This document shows positions 24,858 to 32,649 of a stretch of 64,000 nucleotides of DNA, one piece after another (position 1 is the stretch's first letter; every line of letters begins with the position of its first letter). The translations under genes were made by a program, and so were the position numbers. This DNA is from Bernardetia sp. ABR2-2B. Lineage in GTDB: Bacteria > Bacteroidota > Bacteroidia > Cytophagales > Bernardetiaceae. The stretch spans positions 2,717,293 to 2,781,292 of the forward strand of contig NZ_CP147020.1 in NCBI RefSeq assembly GCF_037126435.1, given 5' to 3'. The notes beneath the pieces are model-generated. The model did no database searches and had not been told where the DNA came from. It worked only from the letters and a program-made list of their open reading frames with translations.

Positions 24858-27629
24858 TTGCCCATTCTTTTTGTTATAAAAAATCATTCTTTACTCAATT
24901 TCAACTTCAAAAATGATTCAATTTTGAGGTTTTTCTTCTTGTCCTTAGCTCTAGCAATAAGTTTTTTATTCAATTTTTCAGTCCAAGCACAAGTTTTTGA
25001 TTTAAGTGATTCTACAAAAGTGTATGCTTTGGGCAAAGACGTATTTATCTTGCCAGATACAGAAGGAACATATACAATAGATGATGTCAGCAGAACTGAT
25101 AAGGTAAAAGATTTTAGGCTTTATAAAGATACTAAACCTGTTTATGATGATGATACAGATATTTATTGGGTTCGTTTTACACTAAAAAATACGTTTGCAA
25201 GTCGTAAACTTTATCTTCTAAAAGCAAAAGATGCAGAAGTAGCTTATCTTTATACACCTACCACCAATGGAATTAGTTATATAAGAAGTGAGGACGGAAT
25301 TATTTTTCCTCATTACAGTAGAAATATAAAAATAGACCGTTCGGCTTGTTTTGTTGTTACCTTAGATAGATTTGAATCGAAAACTTTTTTTCTACGTGTA
25401 GAACATCGTACAGCATTTGCAAAACAGAATAAAGAACTTCTCAATACATTAGAACATCTCACAATAGAAGATTTATCTCGTGCTATCGAACTTTCAAAAG
25501 AACGACGTTACTATCAAGGTTTTTATTTGGGTGCTATGGTTCTTTTAGCTCTGAATAGTCTATTTGTTTCATTTTTATTTAGAGATAGCCGTTACTTATA
25601 TTATGTAGGGCTTCTGTTTATGGCAGCCCTTCTGAATATGATTTTTGAGGAGTATTTGATAGAGTTTTTTATTCCAAATGACCCATCACTAAACTGGTTA
25701 TTGACCGTTCCTGTTACAGCTTTACTGTGGTTTTTTTACACATTATTTTTCAGAAGTTTTCTAAATCTTAAAAAAGTAGCTCCTTTTTGGGATAAGTTTT
25801 TTATTGGCATAGCTGGTCTTTGTTTGGTTATTTTTGGACTTACTTTCATAGGTCTTCATAAGATGCAATGGATGGTAGGTTTGCTTGTCTTTACTATTTC
25901 TGTCGCACTTGTTGTCAATACTGGTATTGTAATTAAACTGAAACATCGTCCTGCTTCTTTTTTACTAGCTGCAAATATTGTTTACTTTGGTGGAATTTTG
26001 ATTTTTGCAATGGCTCAATTAGAGCTTATTCCTAGAAGTTATTTTGCTATGCATGCCTCACAGTTTGCCGATATTTTATTAGGTTTATTTGTTTCCTTAG
26101 GACTTGCTGACCGTGTAAATTACTTGCGCACTGAAATAGAGCGAAGAAATGAAGAGAATAGAGTTTTGATAGAGGAACAAAAAACGAAATTAGAAAAAGA
26201 AGTAGCTGAACGTACACGAGAAATTACCAAAATAAATATGGAACTCGTTACACAACAAGAAGAGGTTACTAGGCAAAAGGAGCAAATTGAAAAAGCAAAC
26301 GAAAATCTACAAGGACAACAGGGAGAGCTAAGAAAAGCCTATCAAGATATAAATCTTTTAAGCGATATTGGAAGAGATATTACAGCTTCTTTGGATATTG
26401 GCGTAATTATAAATACAGTGTATAAGCACGTCGATGAAATGATGGACGCTACTGTTTTTGGAATTGGAACATACGATGAAGAGAGAGAAATTATAGGCTT
26501 TAGCCATTTTTATAAAGAAGGTGAAATGGTTCCTTACAGAGAAGCTCCAATTAATGATGATAGACTTTCTACGTGGTGTGCTAGAAATAAAAAACCTATT
26601 TTCATAACTGATTTTGATGAAGAATATTCACAATTTTTGGAAGAAAAAGCTCGTGGTGTCTTGGTAGAAGAACGAAATTCTATTATTTATTATCCTTTGA
26701 TTCAAGAAGAAAAACTATTAGGAGTAATTACGGTACAAAGTCCACTCAAAAATGCTTATTCTCGTAATCATTATCGTATTTTGGAAAGTTTGGCTGCTTA
26801 TATTACTATTGCACTTTCAAATTATGATGCCTATCAAACGATACAACTTGCAAAAGATGAGATTGACAGAAAAAATCTACAAATTACAGATTCATTACGC
26901 TATGCAAGAGATATTCAAGGCGTAATTTTGCCTGGAGAACGTCGTTTCAAACGTTTATTTAAAGAACACTTTTTACTTTATAAGCCTAAAGATTTTGTTT
27001 CAGGAGATTTCTTTTGGATAGAGGAATATGAAAACAAAACTTTTGTAGGAGTGATTGATTGTACAGGACACGGCGTACCAGGGGCATTTATGTCTCTTAT
27101 CGGAACAATGCAACTCAATCAAATTTTATCAAAAACACAAGAGCCATCAGAAATTTTGGATCAGCTTCATATTGGAATTAAAAAAGCCTTAAAGCAAGAT
27201 ATTTATAATAATGATGATGGAATGGATGTTTGTTTGTGTTGTATTGAGCATTTAGAAGAAATAAATAGGTATAAAGTAGTTTTTGCAGGTGCAAAACGTC
27301 CTCTCTACTATGTAAGTAACGATGCTCTACATCAACTTAAAGGAACACGAAAAACTATTGGAGGAAGAGGAAAGAATGACAAACCATTTGAGCAAGAAGA
27401 AATTTGGCTCAATGAGGGAGATGCTGTTTATTTCACAACTGATGGATATGTTGATCAGTCTTCACCACGCAAAAAGAAAATAGGTACAATGCAACTTCTT
27501 ACTTGGTTAGAACAAATCAATGCTCAACCAATGGAAAAACAAGGAGAGTTTTTCAAAGAAGAACTGGAAAGACACCAGCAATATGAAGAACAGCGAGATG
27601 ATATTACTCTTTTAGGAATTAGGTTATAG
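24858..27629 (+). CDS. 7TMR-DISM sensor with GAF and SpoIIE/PP2C phosphatase domains, 923 aa
   Basis: Domain order is signal peptide, 7TMR-DISMED2-like extracellular domain (about 50-190), seven-helix membrane block (about 215-410), coiled coil (about 420-495), GAF domain (about 495-665) and SpoIIE serine phosphatase (about 715-923). The phosphatase keeps metal-binding Asp residues in DFFWIEE, GVIDCTGHGVPGAFMS and FTTDGYVDQ. It probably turns an external signal into dephosphorylation of an anti-sigma antagonist, though no partner is nearby. There is no ATG in the N-terminal region. I list the outermost TTG at 24858, but TTG at 24924 gives a tighter signal peptide (RFFFLSLALAISFLF). Confidence 0.88.
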   Translation: MPILFVIKNHSLLNFNFKNDSILRFFFLSLALAISFLFNFSVQAQVFDLSDSTKVYALGKDVFILPDTEGTYTIDDVSRTDKVKDFRLYKDTKPVYDDDTDIYWVRFTLKNTFASRKLYLLKAKDAEVAYLYTPTTNGISYIRSEDGIIFPHYSRNIKIDRSACFVVTLDRFESKTFFLRVEHRTAFAKQNKELLNTLEHLTIEDLSRAIELSKERRYYQGFYLGAMVLLALNSLFVSFLFRDSRYLYYVGLLFMAALLNMIFEEYLIEFFIPNDPSLNWLLTVPVTALLWFFYTLFFRSFLNLKKVAPFWDKFFIGIAGLCLVIFGLTFIGLHKMQWMVGLLVFTISVALVVNTGIVIKLKHRPASFLLAANIVYFGGILIFAMAQLELIPRSYFAMHASQFADILLGLFVSLGLADRVNYLRTEIERRNEENRVLIEEQKTKLEKEVAERTREITKINMELVTQQEEVTRQKEQIEKANENLQGQQGELRKAYQDINLLSDIGRDITASLDIGVIINTVYKHVDEMMDATVFGIGTYDEEREIIGFSHFYKEGEMVPYREAPINDDRLSTWCARNKKPIFITDFDEEYSQFLEEKARGVLVEERNSIIYYPLIQEEKLLGVITVQSPLKNAYSRNHYRILESLAAYITIALSNYDAYQTIQLAKDEIDRKNLQITDSLRYARDIQGVILPGERRFKRLFKEHFLLYKPKDFVSGDFFWIEEYENKTFVGVIDCTGHGVPGAFMSLIGTMQLNQILSKTQEPSEILDQLHIGIKKALKQDIYNNDDGMDVCLCCIEHLEEINRYKVVFAGAKRPLYYVSNDALHQLKGTRKTIGGRGKNDKPFEQEEIWLNEGDAVYFTTDGYVDQSSPRKKKIGTMQLLTWLEQINAQPMEKQGEFFKEELERHQQYEEQRDDITLLGIRL

Positions 27630-27739
27630 AGATTAGGAAAACTAATTTCAATTTTGAAATTATGCTTCTGTTTCATTTCTTGAACTCTTCAAATAATAAA
27701 TATAATTTCTTTTCAAGTTTTTCAAACTTAAACCCCACT

Positions 27740-28441
27740 ATGAAATTAGTACATTCTTTTCCTTCTTTGACAGAAAATTTGATTACTAAATTAGAAACTA
27801 TACTTCAAAAAGAGTTTGGCTATCCTTCAATTCCTAATGATTATAAAGAATTTTTGTTGAAAAGTAATGGAGGATATGTTTCTCCTGGTTATGTAGAGGA
27901 TACAGAAATTACTCAACATCAAAAAGAGGTAGTTTTTGAAACTCCTTTAAAGTGGGTAAAAAACAATAATGAGCCTGTAAAACCTTGTTTAGTTGCCTTT
28001 TTCGTAGTTTGGTTAGAAAATGATATGAATGAGAGTGAGGTTGAGGATTGGGACATGTCTGAACTAGTAGCTTCTAATGAACATTCAAAACTTGACTTTG
28101 ATATTTTGCCAAATAACATGATGTCTATTGCAAAATGTAGTCATCCAGATTGTGCTGATATGCTGTGTATATCATTAGATGAAAAAGAGTACGGTTCGAT
28201 ATATTACAATTACGGATTATGTAACCATCCTGCAAATTTTCATGGCAACTTCTATCAAAATAGAATAGAGAAAGTTTTTGAAGAGTATAATATTGATAGT
28301 TATGAACAAATAGACGAAGAAACTATAAAGGGACAAGAAGTTATAGACCACATAAAAAGAGCATACTTTGTCAAAGTAGGAAATAGTTTTTCAGAGTTTT
28401 TAGAAAGCTGTAAGGTTATAGAAGTAGAAAGAGAGATTTGA
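27740..28441 (+). CDS. SMI1/KNR4 (SUKH)-family protein, 233 aa
   Basis: The sequence has the SUKH pattern: an N-terminal helix, then IPNDYKEFLLKSNGGYVSPG, an acidic mid-region and a C-terminal FSEFLESCKVIEVE helix. SUKH proteins are commonly immunity proteins against secreted nuclease or deaminase toxins. I find no toxin gene beside it, so it may be an orphan immunity gene or have another role. The ATG at 27740 is preferred over an earlier in-frame start at 27662, because the N-terminal extension is Asn/Ser/Phe-rich and unlike the family. Confidence 0.78.
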   Translation: MKLVHSFPSLTENLITKLETILQKEFGYPSIPNDYKEFLLKSNGGYVSPGYVEDTEITQHQKEVVFETPLKWVKNNNEPVKPCLVAFFVVWLENDMNESEVEDWDMSELVASNEHSKLDFDILPNNMMSIAKCSHPDCADMLCISLDEKEYGSIYYNYGLCNHPANFHGNFYQNRIEKVFEEYNIDSYEQIDEETIKGQEVIDHIKRAYFVKVGNSFSEFLESCKVIEVEREI

Positions 28442-28468
28442 ATCTACTTTTATATTACAACCAGTAAC

Positions 28469-29722
28469 CTAATCTGCTCTAAGTGCCACAATAGGAGCAA
28501 TTTTGGCAGCCTTGTAAGCAGGAAAAAAACCTGCTAAAGCTCCTGAAAACACAAGCAACCCAATAGCCACCAAGACTACATACAAATCTACTTCTGGATT
28601 TCTAAAAAAAGCTCCTCCATCTCCTACAAGCATTTTCATTCCCATAATAGCACCTACTCCCAAAGTAAGTCCGAAGAAACCAGCCACAGAAGTAATTACA
28701 ATTGCTTCACTTACAATCAAACTGACGATAGAGTAAGGAGTTGCACCAAGTGCTTTTCTGACACCAATCTCTTTTGTGCGTTCTTTTACAATAATTAGCA
28801 TAATATTGCTTACCCCAATTATTCCAGCCAAAATAGTCATTAGACTTACTACCCAAACAAAACCTCGGATAAAGAGAAAAAGCATTTGAAATTTTTCGAA
28901 TTCTTCTACTGTATTCCGAACTCTTACAGCTCTATCATCATCAGGGGAAAATTTATGACGTGCTGCAAAGTCTTTCTGAATATTTTTTGCAATAGCATTT
29001 GCTTCCTTCACAGAAGCATCGCCGACGGTCATCATGAGTTGATTAATACGATTTTTTCCATTAAAAGCAAGTTGTGCTGTTGTGATAGGCAAATACATAT
29101 ATTGCATTTCTCGCTCATTACCATTGTCTGAAAAAACACCTACTACTTGAAAAGGAACATCTCCAATACTAATCCATTTTTTAATAGGAATTTGTGGATT
29201 TTCTTCAAAGCCTTCGAAAAGTTCTTCAGCAACTAATTTTCCAATCACGACTACTTTTCTTTTTTTATCTAAATCAGTTTGATTAATAAACCGTCCATCA
29301 TCCATAATTGTATTTTCAAGATATTTGTGTTCTGGATGAACACAACGAGTATTATAAGACGAACTCTTGTCTTTATACCTTGTAATAAAATCTCCTCTCA
29401 AATAAAACCTTCCAGATGTATATTCTATTCCATCTATATTTTCTAAGGCATCATAATCTTCATTTTTAAATTGAATCTGACGACCAACTGGCATTCCTTT
29501 ATACGCAACCGATGTTTGTCCGTCATAAAGCCACAAACTATTTACAGCATCATCTCTAAAATTATATTCTACACCATTTTGAAGTCCTTTTCCTGCTCCT
29601 AAAAGCAGAACAAGCATAAAAATCCCCCAGCCAACGCCCAAAGCAGTTAATGAAGTTCGGAGTTTGTGTCTAAAGAGTGTATCAATTATCTCACTCCACT
29701 TATCTGTATCTATTAATCTCAT
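28469..29722 (-). CDS. ABC transporter permease, MacB/FtsX type, 417 aa
   Basis: One transmembrane helix (about residues 22-44, LRTSLTALGVGWGIFMLVLLL) is followed by a periplasmic MacB_PCD-like domain (about 50-265) and three C-terminal helices of the FtsX domain, with the GVSNIMLIIVKERTKEIGVRKALGAT motif. These permeases drive mechanotransmission for lipoprotein, peptide or drug export. No ATPase gene is adjacent, so the partner lies outside the window or is shared. The upstream DNA contains a large compound inverted repeat. Confidence 0.88.
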   Translation of the reverse strand: MRLIDTDKWSEIIDTLFRHKLRTSLTALGVGWGIFMLVLLLGAGKGLQNGVEYNFRDDAVNSLWLYDGQTSVAYKGMPVGRQIQFKNEDYDALENIDGIEYTSGRFYLRGDFITRYKDKSSSYNTRCVHPEHKYLENTIMDDGRFINQTDLDKKRKVVVIGKLVAEELFEGFEENPQIPIKKWISIGDVPFQVVGVFSDNGNEREMQYMYLPITTAQLAFNGKNRINQLMMTVGDASVKEANAIAKNIQKDFAARHKFSPDDDRAVRVRNTVEEFEKFQMLFLFIRGFVWVVSLMTILAGIIGVSNIMLIIVKERTKEIGVRKALGATPYSIVSLIVSEAIVITSVAGFFGLTLGVGAIMGMKMLVGDGGAFFRNPEVDLYVVLVAIGLLVFSGALAGFFPAYKAAKIAPIVALRAD

Positions 29723-29754
29723 AAGAACAATTACGAATTATAAAATAGAAGCTA

Positions 29755-29879
29755 TTTAAGAATGGGTTTTACGTGTATTTGTTGGTGTCGCTTCGCTAAA
29801 ACACCAACAAAGGCTAGGTTATTTTTCCTTAGAATTGGTTTTGAAAACCCAATTCTAAGGAAAAACCTGCATTCTTAAA
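29755..29879. repeat. Compound three-arm inverted repeat, 125 bp
   Basis: Outer arms TTTAAGAATG (29755-29764) and CATTCTTAAA (29870-29879) are perfect complements. Inside lie two further hairpins. One has an 11-bp perfect stem, TTTGTTGGTGT (29778-29788) with ACACCAACAAA (29801-29811). The other is a stem of about 20 bp with one bulge, TTTTTCCTTAGAATTGGTTTT (29822-29842) with its partner at 29844-29865. The whole can fold as a three-way junction on either strand. It has no coding capacity and looks like a non-autonomous or REP-type element. Confidence 0.7.
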
Positions 29880-30013
29880 CAACTTCATAATCAGCGTAGC
29901 CAATTAAAAATTACGAATAATTTTATTTACTAAAAATATCGTTGTCTTAAATATAAAGAAAGTCTCATTTGAAATTATATTATTATCCTATTTTTAACGG
30001 ATTTTAGTTTTCC

Positions 30014-30325
30014 TTATAAAAAAAACTCAAAAACTGCCCAAGCAGCTATTCCCAAAACTAAAATGATGAGTAGCCAAACATACCAAGGTGCAATTCTTTG
30101 ATTAGGTTTTGAGTAGGGTTGTTCTCCTTCAATATCTCTGTATAGTTGAAAGTAAGCACGTCTAGCCCCTGTCATTCCTTCCAAAATTTGTTTGTGCTTT
30201 TCGAAAGAATCAGCTAACTCTTTTTCTTTTTCTAACTTTTCTTCAAAAGCTTTTTTTTCTTTTTCTGAAAGAGAATCTGATAAATAGTCATTAAATTTTT
30301 GTGTAGAAGAACTTGATAGATTCAT
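30014..30325 (-). CDS. Small membrane-anchored coiled-coil protein, 103 aa
   Basis: A charged coiled-coil N-terminal part (about residues 12-50, SEKEKKAFEEKLEKEKEL) is followed by a Pro-rich stretch and one C-terminal membrane helix (WYVWLLIILVLGIAAWAVFEFF). It resembles the membrane-anchored part of small anti-sigma-like proteins of Bacteroidota but lacks a zinc-finger motif, and no sigma factor is next to it. The topology suggests a cytoplasmic N-terminus. The function is unknown. Confidence 0.65.
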   Translation of the reverse strand: MNLSSSSTQKFNDYLSDSLSEKEKKAFEEKLEKEKELADSFEKHKQILEGMTGARRAYFQLYRDIEGEQPYSKPNQRIAPWYVWLLIILVLGIAAWAVFEFFL

Positions 30326-30767
30326 AGTTTATAAAAATACGTTTTGCTTAGGAAATAAAATACTACTTGATAAGTAAATAACGATAAATAAGTTAGAATT
30401 TAGCTACTTTTAAACGAAAATAATTAACTCAAATAGCTCTTTAGATACAAGATAACAAATTATCATGCTTTGTACATCACCTCTTAAACTAAGTAACGTT
30501 ATAATCAGTTAATGACCGAGCAAAATAGAATTTGATAAAACTACTGCTTCGTAAAACAGTTATTCTGTCTAAATTCGTCTATATTACTTAAAAAATTAGA
30601 TTTAGAAAAGCATATTTGTCAGAATACCTTCAAGATGTCAAGTAATTTGCTTTTAAAGTATCTGACAGGTTTATTACAAAAAAGTAAAACTATTTTCTGT
30701 CAAGATATGAACCAAAAAGTGTTTAAAGCTAATACACTTTTATTTTTTAAATTTGATAAAAAACCCT
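30326..30767. other. Gene-free region
   Basis: This 442-bp AT-rich region separates two divergent genes. I see no persuasive ORF, hairpin or promoter in it. Confidence 0.3.
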
Positions 30768-31403
30768 ATGAAAAAGCGATTTTGTATATCTATTTTTATA
30801 TTTATTCTGCAAATAACTGTAAGTGTGGTTTTGGCTCAAAACTTTTCAAAAGAATATTGGCATAAAGGAGAAGTTTATTTATTTACAGAAGAAAGCATAA
30901 AAGGAAGTGTTAGATATGACTTAGACCAAAACAATATTACCATCCGAACACTTGATAATAAATTGCGTTCGTATAACGCCTCACAAGTAGAACAGTTTTG
31001 GATTCAAGACGAATTGCAAGAACGAGTTCGTTACTTTTATGCTCTCCCTCAAATTACCAAAAATGATTATAGAGTTCTTTATTTCTTTGAATTATTAACT
31101 GAAGGAAAAATCACGCTTCTTTGTAGAGAAAACTTTGTAGTGAAACAGGTGGGTTATTATTCGCCGTATATGTGGGGAGGTTGGACTAATGGGGGAAGTT
31201 ATGTTGTTCAAGAAGATGATTATTTTTTATTAAATAAGGAAGGAAACGTAGTTGATGTAGAAGAAGATAGAGAGGCAATTATGAATCTTTTTGGTAAGAA
31301 AAAAGAAGTAATGGAACTTTATTTAATAGATCATGATAATAAATTACGTAATAGAGAAGATTTATTAAAGATGATTCGTTATTACAATGAAGTTTATAAA
31401 TAG
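30768..31403 (+). CDS. Hypothetical exported protein, 211 aa
   Basis: The ATG at 30768 gives a signal peptide (MKKRFCISIFIFILQITVSVVLA). An earlier in-frame start at 30753 adds five residues and is less likely. The mature part contains a beta-rich N-terminal region (WHKGEVYLFTEESIKGSVRYDL) and a YSPYMWGGWTNGGSYVV segment. It resembles a group of Bacteroidota proteins of unknown function, and no catalytic motif is seen. It could be periplasmic or surface exposed. Confidence 0.7.
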   Translation: MKKRFCISIFIFILQITVSVVLAQNFSKEYWHKGEVYLFTEESIKGSVRYDLDQNNITIRTLDNKLRSYNASQVEQFWIQDELQERVRYFYALPQITKNDYRVLYFFELLTEGKITLLCRENFVVKQVGYYSPYMWGGWTNGGSYVVQEDDYFLLNKEGNVVDVEEDREAIMNLFGKKKEVMELYLIDHDNKLRNREDLLKMIRYYNEVYK

Positions 31404-31455
31404 TAATTTTATATCTACTTTTTGATAATTTACTGAATTAAAGGCGTTTCAATGC

Positions 31456-31485
31456 TTGTTATTTGGAATAAAATGTTTAATTTTG
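31456..31485 (+). promoter_or_regulatory. Promoter of rpmE
   Basis: TTG at 31456-31458 and TAATTTTG at 31478-31485 are separated by 19 bp, a close match to the Bacteroidota sigma-ABfr consensus. The predicted mRNA starts near 31491 and has a leader of about 100 nt. Confidence 0.6.
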
Positions 31486-31501
31486 CAGTTCGTTTTTTAG
31501 G

Positions 31502-31523
31502 AGTTTATAGCTTTTTATAAACT
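31502..31523 (+). promoter_or_regulatory. Leader hairpin upstream of rpmE
   Basis: AGTTTATA (31502-31509) and TATAAACT (31516-31523) form a perfect 8-bp stem with a 6-nt loop near the predicted mRNA 5' end. It could stabilise the mRNA or take part in L31 feedback control. The stem is AT-only, so it is weak. Confidence 0.35.
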
Positions 31524-31591
31524 TTACTAAAAAATTATTTTAAATTTATAGGGTAAGTGGCGCAATCCTCTTACATTAAACTGTTTATACA

Positions 31592-31891
31592 ATGAAAAAA
31601 GAAATTCACCCAGATTACCGTGAAGTAGTATTTTTAGATACTTCTAGCGATTATAAATTCTTAACTCGTTCTACTGTCCTAACAAAAGATACTATCACTT
31701 GGGAAGATGGAAAAGAATATCCATTAGTAAAAGTAGAGGTTAGTTCTGCATCTCACCCATTCTATACAGGTGGAAAAGGAAACTTTGGACGTACTACTGG
31801 ACGTGTTGAGCGTTTCAACCGTCGTTATAAGCGTACTGATAAAAATGCAGAAGCTCCAGCAGAAACAAAAGAAGAATCTACTGAAAAGTAA
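31592..31891 (+). CDS. rpmE2: 50S ribosomal protein L31, type B, 99 aa
   Basis: The N-terminus [19 protein letters not shown], the FLTRSTV and [10 protein letters not shown] elements and the [12 protein letters not shown] end are characteristic of bacterial L31 type B. It lacks the CxxC pairs of zinc-binding type A, so it is the zinc-independent form. The extra acidic/Ala-rich tail after residue 83 is common in Bacteroidota. It has its own promoter and a strong terminator and appears to be a single-gene transcript. Confidence 0.95.
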   Translation: MKKEIHPDYREVVFLDTSSDYKFLTRSTVLTKDTITWEDGKEYPLVKVEVSSASHPFYTGGKGNFGRTTGRVERFNRRYKRTDKNAEAPAETKEESTEK

Positions 31892-31913
31892 TTCATTTTG
31901 TTTTTTAGCATTA

Positions 31914-31959
31914 AAAAAAGCCTTCAAACTCTACATTATTAGATTTTGAAGGCTTTTTT
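31914..31959. terminator. Bidirectional terminator after rpmE
   Basis: AAAAAAGCCTTCAAA (31914-31928) and TTTGAAGGCTTTTTT (31945-31959) form a perfect 15-bp stem with T-tracts on both strands. It can end both rpmE and the convergent lipoprotein transcript. Confidence 0.85.
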
Positions 31960-31979
31960 GTTTTTGAAGAATTTGGTTT

Positions 31980-32459
31980 TTATTTCTTCTTGTAAGTAGA
32001 TACTTTCATTAGGCTACTAGAGGCATCTGTAAGAGTTAATATATCTGGACAGACATCTAATACATAATTTCTTTCAATATTTCCTGCATTCAACCAAGTA
32101 AAACTGAAAGTTCCTAACGTTGTGTCTGCCAAAGCATTTATTCTATATTCCCAAATTCCTGTTGCCTGTCCGTTTTCAAGTTCTTCTACTGTTGCACCTA
32201 AGCTAAAGACTAAAGACATTGTTTTGCCCTCTGTTTCAGGGTTCTCTACTATTTCTCCATTTCTTCCTTCACTACGAGATTCTATCCATTCCCAGCTACT
32301 TTGAGCAAGAATGGCATTTGCTTCTGAAACTTCACTTACTGAGCTTTCACAGCTAATTATAGGCTCTACTTTTTCGTCTTCGTCTTTACAAGATGAAAAA
32401 GCAAAAACACTGATAACTAACATCAGAATTGATACAGAATAATTTATTGATTTTTTCAT
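31980..32459 (-). CDS. Lipocalin-like hypothetical lipoprotein, 159 aa
   Basis: The signal with lipobox FSSC places the lipidated Cys at residue 24. The mature part starts with an acidic linker (KDEDEKVEP). Two elements typical of lipocalin-like Bacteroidota lipoproteins follow: ILAQSSWEWIESRSEG and, later, WEYRINALADTTLGTF. A role in the envelope is likely. No ligand can be proposed. Confidence 0.75.
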   Translation of the reverse strand: MKKSINYSVSILMLVISVFAFSSCKDEDEKVEPIISCESSVSEVSEANAILAQSSWEWIESRSEGRNGEIVENPETEGKTMSLVFSLGATVEELENGQATGIWEYRINALADTTLGTFSFTWLNAGNIERNYVLDVCPDILTLTDASSSLMKVSTYKKK

Positions 32460-32550
32460 TTTTGTTTTAATTTTTAAGGGTTAAAAATAAGGGAATAGGC
32501 AATCTGAATACGTAAAGTTCAGAATCGTTATTGTTCAAATAGTATAGTGC

Positions 32551-32596
32551 AAAAAAACACCTAACTACTAGAATAAACTAGGTTAGGCGTTTTTTA
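32551..32596 (-). terminator. Terminator of the M43 metalloprotease gene
   Basis: CCTAAC...CTAG (32560-32571 region) pairs with CTAGGTTAGG (32578-32587), forming a stem with a 2-nt bulge and an AATAAA loop. A/T runs flank it on both sides, giving a T-tract on the minus strand. It lies about 55 bp past the stop codon. Confidence 0.7.
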
Positions 32597-32649
32597 TTTT
32601 ATACAAAGATAAATAATTTCACTTATTTATACTTGAATTATAGTTTGAT

